Source: Littorina saxatilis
Taxonomy: Eukaryota > Mollusca > Gastropoda > Littorinimorpha > Littorinidae
Length of the DNA: 64,000 nt
Direction: 5' to 3'
NCBI RefSeq assembly: GCF_037325665.1
Contig: NC_090261.1
Location: 59,214,089-59,278,088, forward strand
Shown: positions 20,101-64,000 of the stretch, one piece after another
Layout of the letters: each line of letters starts with the position of its first letter
Numbering within the stretch: the first letter of the stretch is position 1
Position numbers and translations under genes: made by a program
Notes under the pieces: generated by a model
Told to the model about the DNA's origin: nothing
The model's input: the letters and a program-made list of their open reading frames with translations, nothing else
Database searches by the model: none

Positions 20101-23100
20101 ATTACCTCCCTTTTAAGACCCGGCTCCTTTACCCCACCTATGACGTTGACCTTTTTTTTTTTTAGCCGAGATTAGCTGTGCTGCAGCAGGTCACACAGAA
20201 TTGTAGTAACTGTGTATCAACACGTTGGAATGCAGGCGTTAAATCAACGTTACAGGTAGCGACTGAAGCTAACAGTCTGAGCGAATATATGCGTACCTGG
20301 TCAGATAGAACCAAATGAGTGGGTACGGATATATCCGTACCTGGGAGACAATGAGTTAAGAGTACCGTATTTGACGGACTACAAGCCGCGACTTTAAAAA
20401 AATAAAATCGCATTGCGGCTTATAAAAAGATGCGGCTAAAACGTTACCTAAACTTGAATAGCATTCACCTAATGGAAGTCGCCGCGGATTTTCATTTCGC
20501 TCGATTAGCGATTACCGGTACTTTATTAGCTCTCTACTCAAGCCTCGGCGCTTTTCTCTTTCTTTCGCGAATCTTCGTTTGTCAACAAGTCGTCGTGACA
20601 AGATAGCGTACAGAGAAACACCGGATGTATCAGGATCTCGAGCGCGCGAGATTTAGTTTTTTTGTGTCTCGCGATAGTTGGAGGAGCGAGAGCCGCCATG
20701 TTGTGTTTTCGTCTGCTCGAAATGTGCGCAAAAGTCGTAAATCATCCCAAAAAAGCTTATTCTGGGTGGGACTACATGTGTGTGTTGGTTACAAATTGTG
20801 TGTGTGTGATATTTTTCTTCAAACTTTTTCACTTTTCTTCTTTGTTTCACTTGTTTATTCTCGGAGCCGATTTCGCCAAATACCGTACTTTCGTTTGCCT
20901 GGTTGTTTTGATTGATTGACACGATCTGATTATATTTTTTTCGACGGCGGCTAATATAGTAATGCGGCCTATACGTGGCTCGTTCCAATTTTTTTGTTAA
21001 AAGTCGGGGGTGCGGCTTATAAAACGATGCGTCTTGTAATCCGTCAAATACGGTAAGAGTAAGACCGTGATCTTCAAGATTTTCTGTTTATAAAATTGGT
21101 AAATCGACTTTCATTGTAAGAGTCCCTCTCTCTTAAGAACAAATGTTTCGCTTATACTTTAGGTCCTAACAATCACCGTGCTTCCTGGGTTATTTTGCAC
21201 CAAAGTGTCTGTATCTCTGAAACTACTACCAGGTTTTGAGCGAGACGTCATTTGTACCTCAAATGCCATAGGACTTTCCAAATCGACCACTTTTCAAAGG
21301 ATTATCTTTGTCAACAAACAAATAAATGATAAATGCCTATGTACACTCGAAGTCAAACAGAGGTCTAATGTAAGAAATGCATACCTCTCAACCCCTATGG
21401 TTTTCCCATATTTTGTACGGGATTTATCCAAATTTAGGTGTGTACGGTCTACAAGGCCTAGCTGTACGGGCAAACCAAATGATAGGGCAATTCATGTCAA
21501 TGCTGTGATCTTGACAACAATAACAGTTTACACATGTATGCAAATAAAGATTAACACACATACTCAGGCATACTCAGGCATGACATTTGAGTCAAACAGA
21601 TACACACACACACACGGGTTGCAGTGTTGGGTTCACGTTGGAGTGATCGACTGCTTGAATACTTAGGTCAGTGTATCCTTTATATAGCCCACTTCCATGA
21701 CCTTCCCGGTTTCAGATAATTGCATGCCATTTTCCAAACCTTCTTCCTTTTAACCTGAGTGAGTCGTTTTGAAAATTACCAAATGGAAACAATTTTTTCA
21801 TTTAAATTCAAGTTTTGAGTCAGTAATTATTGATCATTTACCTCAAGACAAGGGAGGCAACTTTGTTATTTTTCGTGTTATTTGTCAGAAATTTTTTAAG
21901 CATGGTTATTTTTCGTTCTGTAGTATGAACATTCATTCCGAGGGTAAACAGGTCTGCAGCTGGTTTTTGTCCCTTTGAAAAAAATATTAGTGTTTGTAAG
22001 GGATTGTTACCTTGAATACAGTTTCTAGTCATATTAATAGTAATACAGGTTGGCCTGGGAAGGGGTTGACAGGTCTGGAAATGTATTCATGAAACATACA
22101 CTCCAAAATCACAGAAACTGTGCATTTATTCTGCTGATCTTCATCCCCCCCTTCCCACACACACACACACACACAAACACCCTGACTCACATCACATTCC
22201 CGACATGTACTGCCAAGCATCTTGTAGCCTTTCAGTAGATAATCTCCCATCATTTTGGAGATTTTGTCAGACCTTTCTCGGCGAGCCTGCATCAGCTTCA
22301 TTTCAGCTTCTGATGGTGGCTGCCAGCCATCGTAGTCACCTTCTGTGTCAAACACAAAAAATAACACTTATAAACAGTACAATCTGTACATGAACAGTAA
22401 GTCCTAAAACATTCTTCTTTTTTTTAAATCAATCTTGACTTAACTTGTTCAGTGTTTGAGGCCTGTGAGGTCCTGTTCACCGTTCCTTAGGTGTGAAAAC
22501 ACACACTGAATAATAAAGGTGGCAATGCGCGTAGAAAAAAAAATCTATATAGTGATCTGGCATTTTGGATCATATCTGGATGAGAGATTGTTCCACAACT
22601 TCCAGTCCGCATCCAGTCTACTCTTCAGGCAGTTCACTGTTGGAGCCGTGACAACCGAGTCAGGCAGGCTGTTCCATATGTATGTTTACCACACCACTGC
22701 TGAAGAAGTTTTGCCTTGTATTCAGACGACATCTGGGTTTTCTGAGTTTAAGGGAATGATCTCTGAGTCTGAGTTCTAGACATTCGCCTTTGGGAGTACA
22801 GTAACACCTCAGTACTGGTTTTTCTGTATGTACAGAGATGTAGCCTATTGCAAATGAGACTCGTCATGAATTAATCAAGTTCAGGAGTTGCCTCAATGAA
22901 AGAATACACACTATTCACACCGTGTGTCACACCAACTTACACATGTGTGTTGAAAAGTCTGAAATCATCTGCTTGTGCCAGGGTAAACTGTAAGTGTAAC
23001 TGTATCATTATGTGTACAGACTACAGTGGTAGCTTGAGAGCTTGTCTGTGTGGGCGTTTTGGTTACCAGCTGCTTAAAATTCGCATCTAGGCTGGTTTTT

Positions 23101-23162
23101 CAGAAATGTTAAGACTACAGATCAAATTAATATGATTTAAAAAGACTGTTCAATTCACCCAT
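17177..23162 (-). CDS. ZNRD2: ZNRD2 (SSSCA1/p27-like) zinc-ribbon protein
   Basis: Four coding exons on the minus strand: 23159-23162, 22191-22342, 19825-19909 and 17177-17637. They join in phase to 233 aa (human about 199). The first coding exon holds only ATG plus G; an in-frame stop upstream and the GCCATGG context fix this start. Residues 1-55 give MEGDYDGWQPPSEAEMKLMQ and GDYLLKGYKMLGSTCRECD, followed by TILLQTKQGVNYCIACSELD: the two CxxC knuckles of the zinc ribbon and the DSDADKDNP motif seen in the vertebrate protein. The long last exon is Ser/Gly/Gln-rich and ends in a helical MDWAVAELRATRN...QLCQLIKASAEAL block matching the human C-terminus. The human protein is a centromere/tankyrase-associated autoantigen; its molecular role is not well settled. 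Head-to-head with NUP133. Confidence 0.93.
18155..18511. mobile_element. foldback MITE, family A copy 3
   Basis: Lies in ZNRD2 intron 3. Ends AGGCCAACA and TGTTGGCCT, then AAGTTGTATGTTTCTGGTAAC and its inverse GACCAGAAACATACAACTT. Inner arms ATAGGGTAGGTAGG. About 350 bp, no coding. Confidence 0.75.
19069..19650. mobile_element. pogo-type MITE interrupted by another element
   Basis: Pogo-MITE phrases AAGACTTCTTCCTTTTTAAG (left, from 19076) and CTCTGTAAATTTACCTCCAT...TCTTTAGAGGGGGGTT (right) are separated by a 430-bp insertion at 19110-19537. In ZNRD2 intron 3. Confidence 0.6.
19110..19537. mobile_element. non-autonomous TIR element nested in pogo MITE
   Basis: Ends CATAGACCATTTATCCTGGA at the left and the inverse form CCAGGCTATTTGTCTATG at the right. 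Flanked by GATCTGTC on both sides (19102-19109 and 19538-19545), a 7-8 bp duplication that fits hAT. Interior has an ATG followed by a GTAAGT donor near 19258-19280, possibly a fossil first exon. Confidence 0.6.
20117..20355. mobile_element. TTAA-flanked MITE, family C copy 1
   Basis: Bounded by TTAA at 20113 and 20356. Contains AGCCGAGATTAGCTGTGCTG, CAGCAGGTCACACAGAATTG and GGATATATCCGTACC. Related copies at 40585 and 51885. TTAA flanks suggest piggyBac- or Kolobok-type mobilisation. Confidence 0.65.
20365..21053. mobile_element. hAT-type non-autonomous element
   Basis: Inverted ends CCGTATTTGACGGACTACAA and TTGTAATCCGTCAAATACGG, with an exact 8-bp duplication TAAGAGTA (20357-20364 and 21054-21061). 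The 8-bp duplication and a TIR of this type fit hAT. Subterminal GCGGCTTATAAAA repeats occur in both arms. It landed across the right TTAA of the preceding MITE, so it is younger. No transposase frame. In ZNRD2 intron 2. Confidence 0.85.
21062..22190. other. ZNRD2 intron 2 remainder
   Basis: Single-copy-looking DNA. A GGGTAAACAGGTCTG stretch near 21943 equals the terminus of the hAT relics at 13929 and 40833, but no partner end was found. A (CA)n array lies at 22156-22175. No exon recognised. Confidence 0.4.
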
Positions 23163-23544
23163 GGCTTTTGTCGCTGGTTTTGTTCGTGCTCTTCGGATTT
23201 CAGCAGTTGTCACAGCGTGTTTGATTGCTACGGAAGTGCTCTTTGGCATCAAGAAATCACAAAAATGTGTAACTTCCTGTGCCGGTAATTTAAAGCATGT
23301 GTTTTCTTCCTCACTTTAACTACGATTTTCTGAATTTGAAATTGGTAATGTTGATTTAGTCATCATCACATTACACGTGGCTAGAAAATCAGCAAATATC
23401 TTGTAGTTTAGTTCGTAAGAACGGAAGTGTGTGAAAAAGCGAAACTACTCGATAAAGACAAATGCCCATTGGCGCGAGCTAAAACCGAAAGAGGAGACAG
23501 GACGAATAACACGGAAAGAGACAAAAAAGGAACAATTCTCAGCC
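23163..23544. promoter_or_regulatory. bidirectional ZNRD2-NUP133 promoter
   Basis: The two start codons diverge 382 bp apart. The exact 9-mer ACGGAAGTG, an ETS/GABP-type site, occurs at 23231-23239 and again at 23421-23429. Paired ETS sites are common in TATA-less bidirectional promoters of housekeeping genes. No TATA box is evident near either start. Transcription start sites cannot be located from sequence alone. Confidence 0.6.
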
Positions 23545-58349
<34,805 letters not shown>

Positions 58350-59250
58350 CTTCTGTCTGGATGGGAATCTTTACTGCCAAAATGTTGACATGCACAAGGG
58401 GCCATGAGACCATCATTTTTTTTTTTATGTGTTTTTGGGTTGTTTGCTTTTTTTTTTTCATTTGTTTTACTCTACGGGTTGGAGGGGGGCGGGGGGATGG
58501 GGGTGGTTTTGTGTTTCTGTCTCTTCTGTTGTTTTTCCATGATACTCTTTAGTTATTGTCATGCCTTCCAAACGGACACTTGTTATTTGTGGATTTTTCA
58601 TTGCTCTGGTGACTGTGCTTTTATCCAATGAGAATACAAATTACATTGTTTTGACAAAATTATGTTTGTCTGTGCGGGAATTGCTGTGAACTTTGTGCTA
58701 AAAGGAATGAGATCACAGTTAAGTAGTTTGTGGTAAAACATTTTCATATGTTTTTTATCAAAGTGTTCAAAAGTATTCACAACACCATGAGCGGTATATA
58801 AGGAAATGTTGACTCTTTATTATAGAGCAGGCATGGGAATCGATTTAAAGAAAAATCTCAGAAAACAAGGGGGGTCCGGACTTTTTTCTTTACAATTTAG
58901 ATTAAAATCTGTGCAATCTGGAGGACATTGGTCATACTAGGCAGATTGTCTTTTTAGATTTTTTTGTTCCTCTCTTTTTTTGCCCCCCTCAATTTTTTTT
59001 TTTTTTTTCTTAAAAAAGGAATTTATTTTTCTGGGAAATGTGAAGCTTTTGTCGAAAATCCTTGGATCCGAGGAGAATTCCTATGCCTAATAGAGATCAA
59101 GCTTCTTGATTCAACAGTAAATGTCAGTGAAGGGGAAACATGTCTTGTTTATTCTGGTCTGCAAGAGTTTAAATGTTTGAAAAACTTATTTGTATACACT
59201 GCTGCAAAAAACAACTTTACATGTTGAATAAATGTTCCTTGACGTATTAT
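58350..59250 (+). other. NUP133: NUP133 3' UTR
   Basis: AT-rich sequence after the TGA at 58347-58349. A poly(A) signal occurs near its end. The start and middle carry T runs and a G-rich patch at 58478-58505. Confidence 0.6.
59227..59232 (+). terminator. NUP133: NUP133 poly(A) signal AATAAA
   Basis: Canonical AATAAA followed by GTTCCTTGACG and T/G-rich sequence, about 880 bp after the stop codon. A second AATAAA occurs at 59281. Confidence 0.55.
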
Positions 59251-60099
59251 ATCTGGTTTATTCTGTATGTGAGGTTTGAGAATAAATTTGAACATGCATG
59301 ATTAGACATACATGACTCCATATATTAACATATATACACAGCACTAGTAGAATTATACAAAATGATTGAATAGTTTTCAGAAAACTCCACACATCAGTGT
59401 TGATTTCTGAATCTTTTACATCTAAATGTGTGTCAGTGTGTGTGTTTTCGTGTGTTTGTGTGTGTATGCATGCGTGCGTAAGTGTGTGTGTATGCCGTTT
59501 AAATGAATCTTTTACATCTTCATGGAAAGATTATTTGTATTGTTGGTTATTTAAGAATCATATTTGTTAGTACATCTATTTTAATGTTAAAATATTTTAG
59601 TCACTCGCTTGTCTTCTTAAAATGCCGCGTTCACAGTACTACTGTGGGAAAATGTTTTCTGCGGAAAAAACCGATGCTTCAGCAGATGACAAAACTTCGG
59701 TTATTCCACAAAAAAGCCTCATTTTCCACGCCATTTTTGTTTTCCTGGGGAATAACTGAATAGTCATCATCCGCTAAGGATAAAGACCTGTTGTTGCCAG
59801 CAAATCTTGGGCCAGCCTTTTCGGGGGTTGAATTTCATAATAAAGCAGTTACCCCCTAACCATGCTTATCTTCCATCAATCCGTGCCCATTTGATGCCAA
59901 AACATTTACCTATGTCACCTTATCAGTCTAAAATGTGAACTTGGCCGATCATAAGTCTTGTGTTTCTATTGGTTATCCCCCTTAGCATGATAGGGGAGCT
60001 TTGTGTTACATGGTTGTTTGTCTTGTCATAACCAATAGGCACATGCACAAATGCATTCTCCCGCAGTGGGGCACTGCGGTTATGAAATTAAAGGCCCCT
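59251..60099. other. intergenic, no gene recognised
   Basis: TG-rich patch at 59430-59490; otherwise AT-rich DNA without recognisable genes. Confidence 0.4.
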
Positions 60100-60540
60100 C
60101 CTGTTTTTGGAACCGCAGGAGCTTTCTAGTTTGCTGTTAGGTAGATTTTTGGTTCCTCTTTCCTGTCATGCTCTCTTTTTCTTCATGAATTCTTTTCTTT
60201 TTTCTGCCTTCTTGCTCATTCACCTGTATTTTTTCCAAAAATCTCTTCTCTTGCCGCTTGTCTCGCGATTCATGTATAGTTTAATCTGTTAGTGTTCTGA
60301 TGTAAGTCCAGCAGTAGATAGGTTAAGCCTATTTTAACATACTGGAAACTGGTAATCTTCCAGTAGGTATTAATTTAGTTTTACTAAAGCCTGCTGGGAC
60401 ACAAGTAATGGGTTAGTGCATTTGTAAACAGGAATCGCTTGACAAGTGGCCCCCTTCATCCCCCCCTTCCTCGTCCTGATATGGCTCTGCGTAGTCGGCT
60501 GGACGTTAAGCAACAAATAAACAAACAAAAAATAAACAAA
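60100..60540 (+). mobile_element. retroposon family G relative
   Basis: Shares CTTGACAAGTGGC and the GTTAAGCAACAAATAAACAAAC type of tail with family G and with the S2 SINE tail (CTGATATGG...GTCGGCTGG). A hybrid or related retroposon. Confidence 0.5.
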
Positions 60541-61003
60541 TGCATTCATGTACACATAGAAACACTTCGCTGCACACTATGAAACAAAAAATGAGACAAT
60601 TTCAAACCATTTATTTTGCTATAGGAGTATATAATTTATGGTTTGTTTTGACACACACAGACTAGGTCATGATGCACTCATGCAGGACAATGTATATGCA
60701 CTCGCAGACACTCATCAACTACTTTCACAGTGGAGTGTATGTACACACAAAATGATGCATCCAACTAATACAATCAACTCAATAACTGTAAACATTCAAC
60801 TGTCCCTGGCCCAAAACATTACAAAAAGAATTAAAATGTATGACTACAGTGTTGACATTCATGTTCACAAAAACGCAGACAACATGGCACTAACATTGTG
60901 GTGTAAGTCGTCTCATATTTACATTTTAGGTTCTTCAACCACGTATTTCATAGAAGAGCAGGTGACAAACATAATTGTAACATGTCATATGTACACGTAG
61001 AAG

Positions 61004-61171
61004 TTACACCTCTGATTCATCTATGGTAGTGCGTGGTATCTTGTCGAGACTGGGTCAATGAATATGATGACGTCAATCGAGGCTCTGCCAAGAGTGACGT
61101 CGTCATATTCATTTACCCCTTTGTTTAAGACACGATACCACGCGATTTCATGGATGAATCGGAGGTGTAAC
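61004..61171. mobile_element. foldback MITE with long arms
   Basis: GTTACACCTCTGATTCATCTATG, GTGGTATCTTGTC and TGAATATGATGACGTC on the left are mirrored by GACGTCGTCATATTCA, GACACGATACCAC and CATGGATGAATCGGAGGTGTAAC on the right. About 168 bp; can form a nearly full-length hairpin. Confidence 0.8.
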
Positions 61172-61235
61172 GTATATATCCCGTGACCCATCAAAGCTAA
61201 TTTTTGCTTTGAAATGTCTTCACAACGTACAGATA

Positions 61236-61320
61236 GTTTATAATAATAATAATAATAACGGGTATTTATATAGCGCCTTATCCAAAGTTCAAAGCGCTTT
61301 ATGCCGTGTGAGATGGAATT
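61236..61320. repeat. AAT microsatellite and retroposon-like tail
   Basis: (TAA)n at 61240-61257 followed by GGGTATTTATATAGCGCCTTATCC...AAAGCGCTTTA, a common dispersed tail also seen in inverse near 3120. Confidence 0.5.
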
Positions 61321-61953
61321 TTGTACACAATATATCACGCATTCACATAATCCTTATCACAAGACAGGTACTATATATACTTTGTTTGTCGTCTGCTACG
61401 AATCTAGCCCTGGTGGTTGACACGGATTGTAGAAGCTCCAATCGTCCCTTCATTGGCTGGAATAAATGCTCAAACAACTGTCATTACGCCACTGAACCTT
61501 TATTCTTTTCACTTTTTTGTTAACATTGTATCAGCATCCCCGGCCTTTTTTGACCTTCCATCACCGCCAGATTGTGAAAAGAGGGGTTCATGGTCAGAAT
61601 CAAGAGGTCAATCTTGCCTGGGTCCCATTCGTAACATCATCATTTCATTCAAGATTTCTTTTTTCTGTGGCTGCACACGCAATTTTCCTAGGTCATGGCC
61701 GAAGTTTAGGCCAACTCAGCAAATATGGCGCTATATTTTCTCACTAGAATAACAGAGACAAAGAAGAAAGGTCATGGGATATATCATCATAAAACTTAAG
61801 TGGAGCACCCAAAATATCTGATTACAAAGGTGGAAAAAAACAGCAGACAAATCCAGGGATATGATCAGAATACAGGCAAATCCGGATAAGACGAAATTGA
61901 AGGGACCGAATTGTTATTGTGTCCTATCCGAAATTTCGACTTGGTCATAGTAC

Positions 61954-62287
61954 AGTGGAACCCCTCTCTAGCGACCTTGAAAATGTTGACAAAAATCGGT
62001 CCTTATGGAGGGGGGTCCTTACAGAGGGAGGGGGCGGGGCCACAAAGAAAGTCACCTCAGATTTTCTTAAAAAAAGAAAACAGAGAAGTTTGAGTTGCTG
62101 ACGACCGTTTCCTCAAGCAAACTGCTTCGATTTCATGTTTGACATTGTCGATGGTGTCCACCAGTTCTGGTGCATGTTTCAATGCAAAAAGAGTTAGTTT
62201 CTGAGCAAGCATTTCTTTACAGCAGTCCCTGCAATGATGAAGGCCCTCCGAGAAAGAGAGTGAAAAATCGGCCACCGTTCTCAGCAT
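61954..62287 (-). mobile_element. pogo/Tigger-like transposon end with transposase C-terminus
   Basis: Terminus CAGTGGAACCCCTCTCTAGC at 61954. On the minus strand 62057-62287 reads SFSEGLHHCRDCCKEMLAQK...VKHEIEAVCLRKRSSATQTSLFSFFKK, matching the tail of jerky/Tigger transposases (an EAL-type helix, then a QTSLxxFFK end). The catalytic DDE core and the other terminus were not found. It shares its end with the pogo-type MITEs of the NUP133 introns. Confidence 0.65.
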
Positions 62288-63525
62288 CGCGTATCTGTGT
62301 AACCTCTTTCATTGACAAGATACTCTTGTTTCCCTGCAGCCTTGACCAGTGAGTCGGTTACCTAATCTGTGAACCCTTCAGTTGTGTTGCTTTGTCAAAA
62401 GTTAGACACAGTCAACTAGTTTTGCTCTGAGTGAACAGTGCAGCTGGCCTCAATTAGCCGGTGACACCAAACAGTACATGGCTGGCGAGAGAGAGAGAGA
62501 GGGGGGGGTAGCTGGCTAAACTCAGTGGGGTGTCCGGTGTCACTGAAGTCAGCAGGAAGAGCATTGGAGAGCAATAGAGAGGTGTACTCTTCCAAACAAT
62601 TTCCAAGGATCAGTTGTCAGGGCTTAGGGTAGTCAGTGAGGGAGAGTGAGAGCGGTTTGTGTACAGTCCGACTGAAGAGTAAAAAGTCACTGCCACAAGA
62701 TCGGCATGCAGTCAATAAAGCCAGACAAGAAGAATGATTATGACATGCGGCTCTATCTGCTGGTTTTTTTTTTATTCAAACTGGTTTTCAACGCTTATTC
62801 TCACAAAGCATCTGCACACCTGCCTCTGCCTCTGTGCTGTGTTTGTGTGGCTGCTTTCGTATGTCAGTGCATGGTGAGTGCGTTCACTGCCTTATCACCA
62901 CTTCCCCACCTTTTTCAGAATGTTTTCTTGGAGTTGGATAATTCTCCTTACTCCTCGCCCCCTCCTTACTCCTCGCCCCCTCCTAACTTCAGTTCATACT
63001 TTATTGCGTGCCGACTGACCAGTCGGTGTGGCGTCCGTGTAGAGAAGAAGGGAATAAGGTTACACAATGCGCTAGTGTGAGACGCCAAGTTTCGTGTTTC
63101 GAGTTGCTGTAGTAAATATAGAGTAAACTTTGTCTTTGGGACTGACTTTCTGTTGTGTGCTATCCGTCTTTCGACTTACGTAAGAGAAATCCCATTTCGA
63201 GCTCAGGGTACTTTGTACACATAGATAAAGAGGGATAATTCCGGACCAGAATTTCTTTGTGTGCTAAGCGAATTTTTGACTTAACCGTTTGTGAGTTAGC
63301 TGGCTTTGCCTGTAATAACAAAATATATTAAAAAAAAAGCATCAGCATGATGTGATACATTTACTCTGTATTGCCAATACTGTATTGTTCTGTTTGGTTT
63401 CACATTTGTATTGCAATCCAATGAAAGGGATTATTGATCATGGCCATTCAAGCAAAATGTATAACATAAGAAAAAAAATCAGAAGAAAAATAAGATTTTG
63501 TTTAAAAAATGAACAAATGAAGAAG
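62288..63525. other. intergenic, no gene recognised
   Basis: Short GA/G patch at 62489-62508 and a duplicated CTTACTCCTCGCCCCCTC at 62948-62985. No gene seen. Confidence 0.4.
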
Positions 63526-64000
63526 AAACAAGTCGGGTAAGGCGAAATTACTACATTTAGTCAAGCTGTGGAACTCACAGAATGAAACTGAACGCACTGC
63601 ATTTTTTTCACAATGACCGTAGTCCGCCGCTTGTGCAAAACGGAGTGAAACTGACGAGCCTGTTCAGCGCGGTAGTGGTTTCGCTGTGCTGCATAGCACG
63701 CTTTTCTGTACCTCTCTTCGCTTTAACTTTCTGAGCGTGTATTTAATCCAAACATATCATATCTATATGTTTTTGGAATCAGGAACCGACAAGAAATAAG
63801 ATGAAATTGTTTTTAAATCGATTTCGGAAATTTAATTTTGATCATAATTTTTAATTTTCAGAGCTTGTTTTTAATCCAAATATAACATATTTATATGTTT
63901 TTCGAATCAGAAAATGATGAAGAATAAGATAAACGTAAATTTGGATCGTTTTATGTAAAAAAAAAAAAAATTATTACAATTTTCAATGACCAAAGTCATA
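63526..64000 (-). repeat. dispersed repeat family B, inverted copy running off the window
   Basis: Starts GGCGAAATTACTACATTTAG, then TCAAGCTGTGGAACTCACAG and CTGTACCTCTCTTCGCTTTA: the inverse of the 11900-12260 part of family B. Confidence 0.8.

Noticed and set aside
23160-23250. Longer ZNRD2 N-terminus starting at the ATG at 23250
   Set aside because: That frame reaches a TGA after 16 codons and is out of phase with the WQPPSEAE exon.

Overview
The window is an animal nuclear genome, most likely a marine gastropod mollusc. It shows intron-rich genes with GT/AG splice sites, host proteins that can be placed by eye (NUP133, ZNRD2), and a very high load of short DNA transposons, tRNA-headed SINEs and CA/GA/TG microsatellites of the kind seen in snail genomes. 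The species call is inference; the gene calls rest on protein motifs and exon phasing.

Layout. 1-3500: low-complexity DNA and small transposons, including a well-preserved Mutator-type MITE. 3510-9065 (minus): one uninterrupted 1851-codon gene for a multidomain enzyme: formyltransferase, degenerate condensation-like linker, NRPS adenylation domain, carrier protein, thioester reductase. All key motifs are intact, and this is the most unusual item in the window. 9066-17176: repeats, including a broken LTR element split by a hAT transposon, and a partial copy of the last ZNRD2 exon. 17177-23162 (minus): ZNRD2 (SSSCA1/p27-like), four coding exons, 233 aa. 23163-23544: a 382-bp head-to-head promoter with two ETS-type sites. 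23545-58349 (plus): NUP133, 34 coding exons that join in phase to 1145 aa, close to the 1156 aa of the human protein. 58350-64000: the NUP133 3' UTR with a poly(A) signal, then repeats, including the C-terminal end of a pogo/Tigger-like transposase.

NUP133 introns act as a trap for mobile DNA: pogo-like TA-flanked MITEs, TTAA-flanked MITEs, a 4-kb TTAA-flanked transposon with transposase relics, hAT-like elements, tRNA-SINEs, RTE-like fragments and several minisatellites. Many are nested with clean target-site duplications, so relative ages can be read. A second theme is local duplication of exon edges: NUP133 exons 10, 19 and 23 and the last ZNRD2 exon each have a partial nearby copy. The exon 23 copy keeps both splice signals and would act as a poison exon if used.

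How the genes relate: ZNRD2 and NUP133 are likely co-regulated housekeeping genes sharing a promoter. The formyltransferase-NRPS-like gene has no metabolic partner in the window. Its domain order predicts loading of one amino acid on a carrier, N-formylation, and reductive release as an aldehyde or alcohol.
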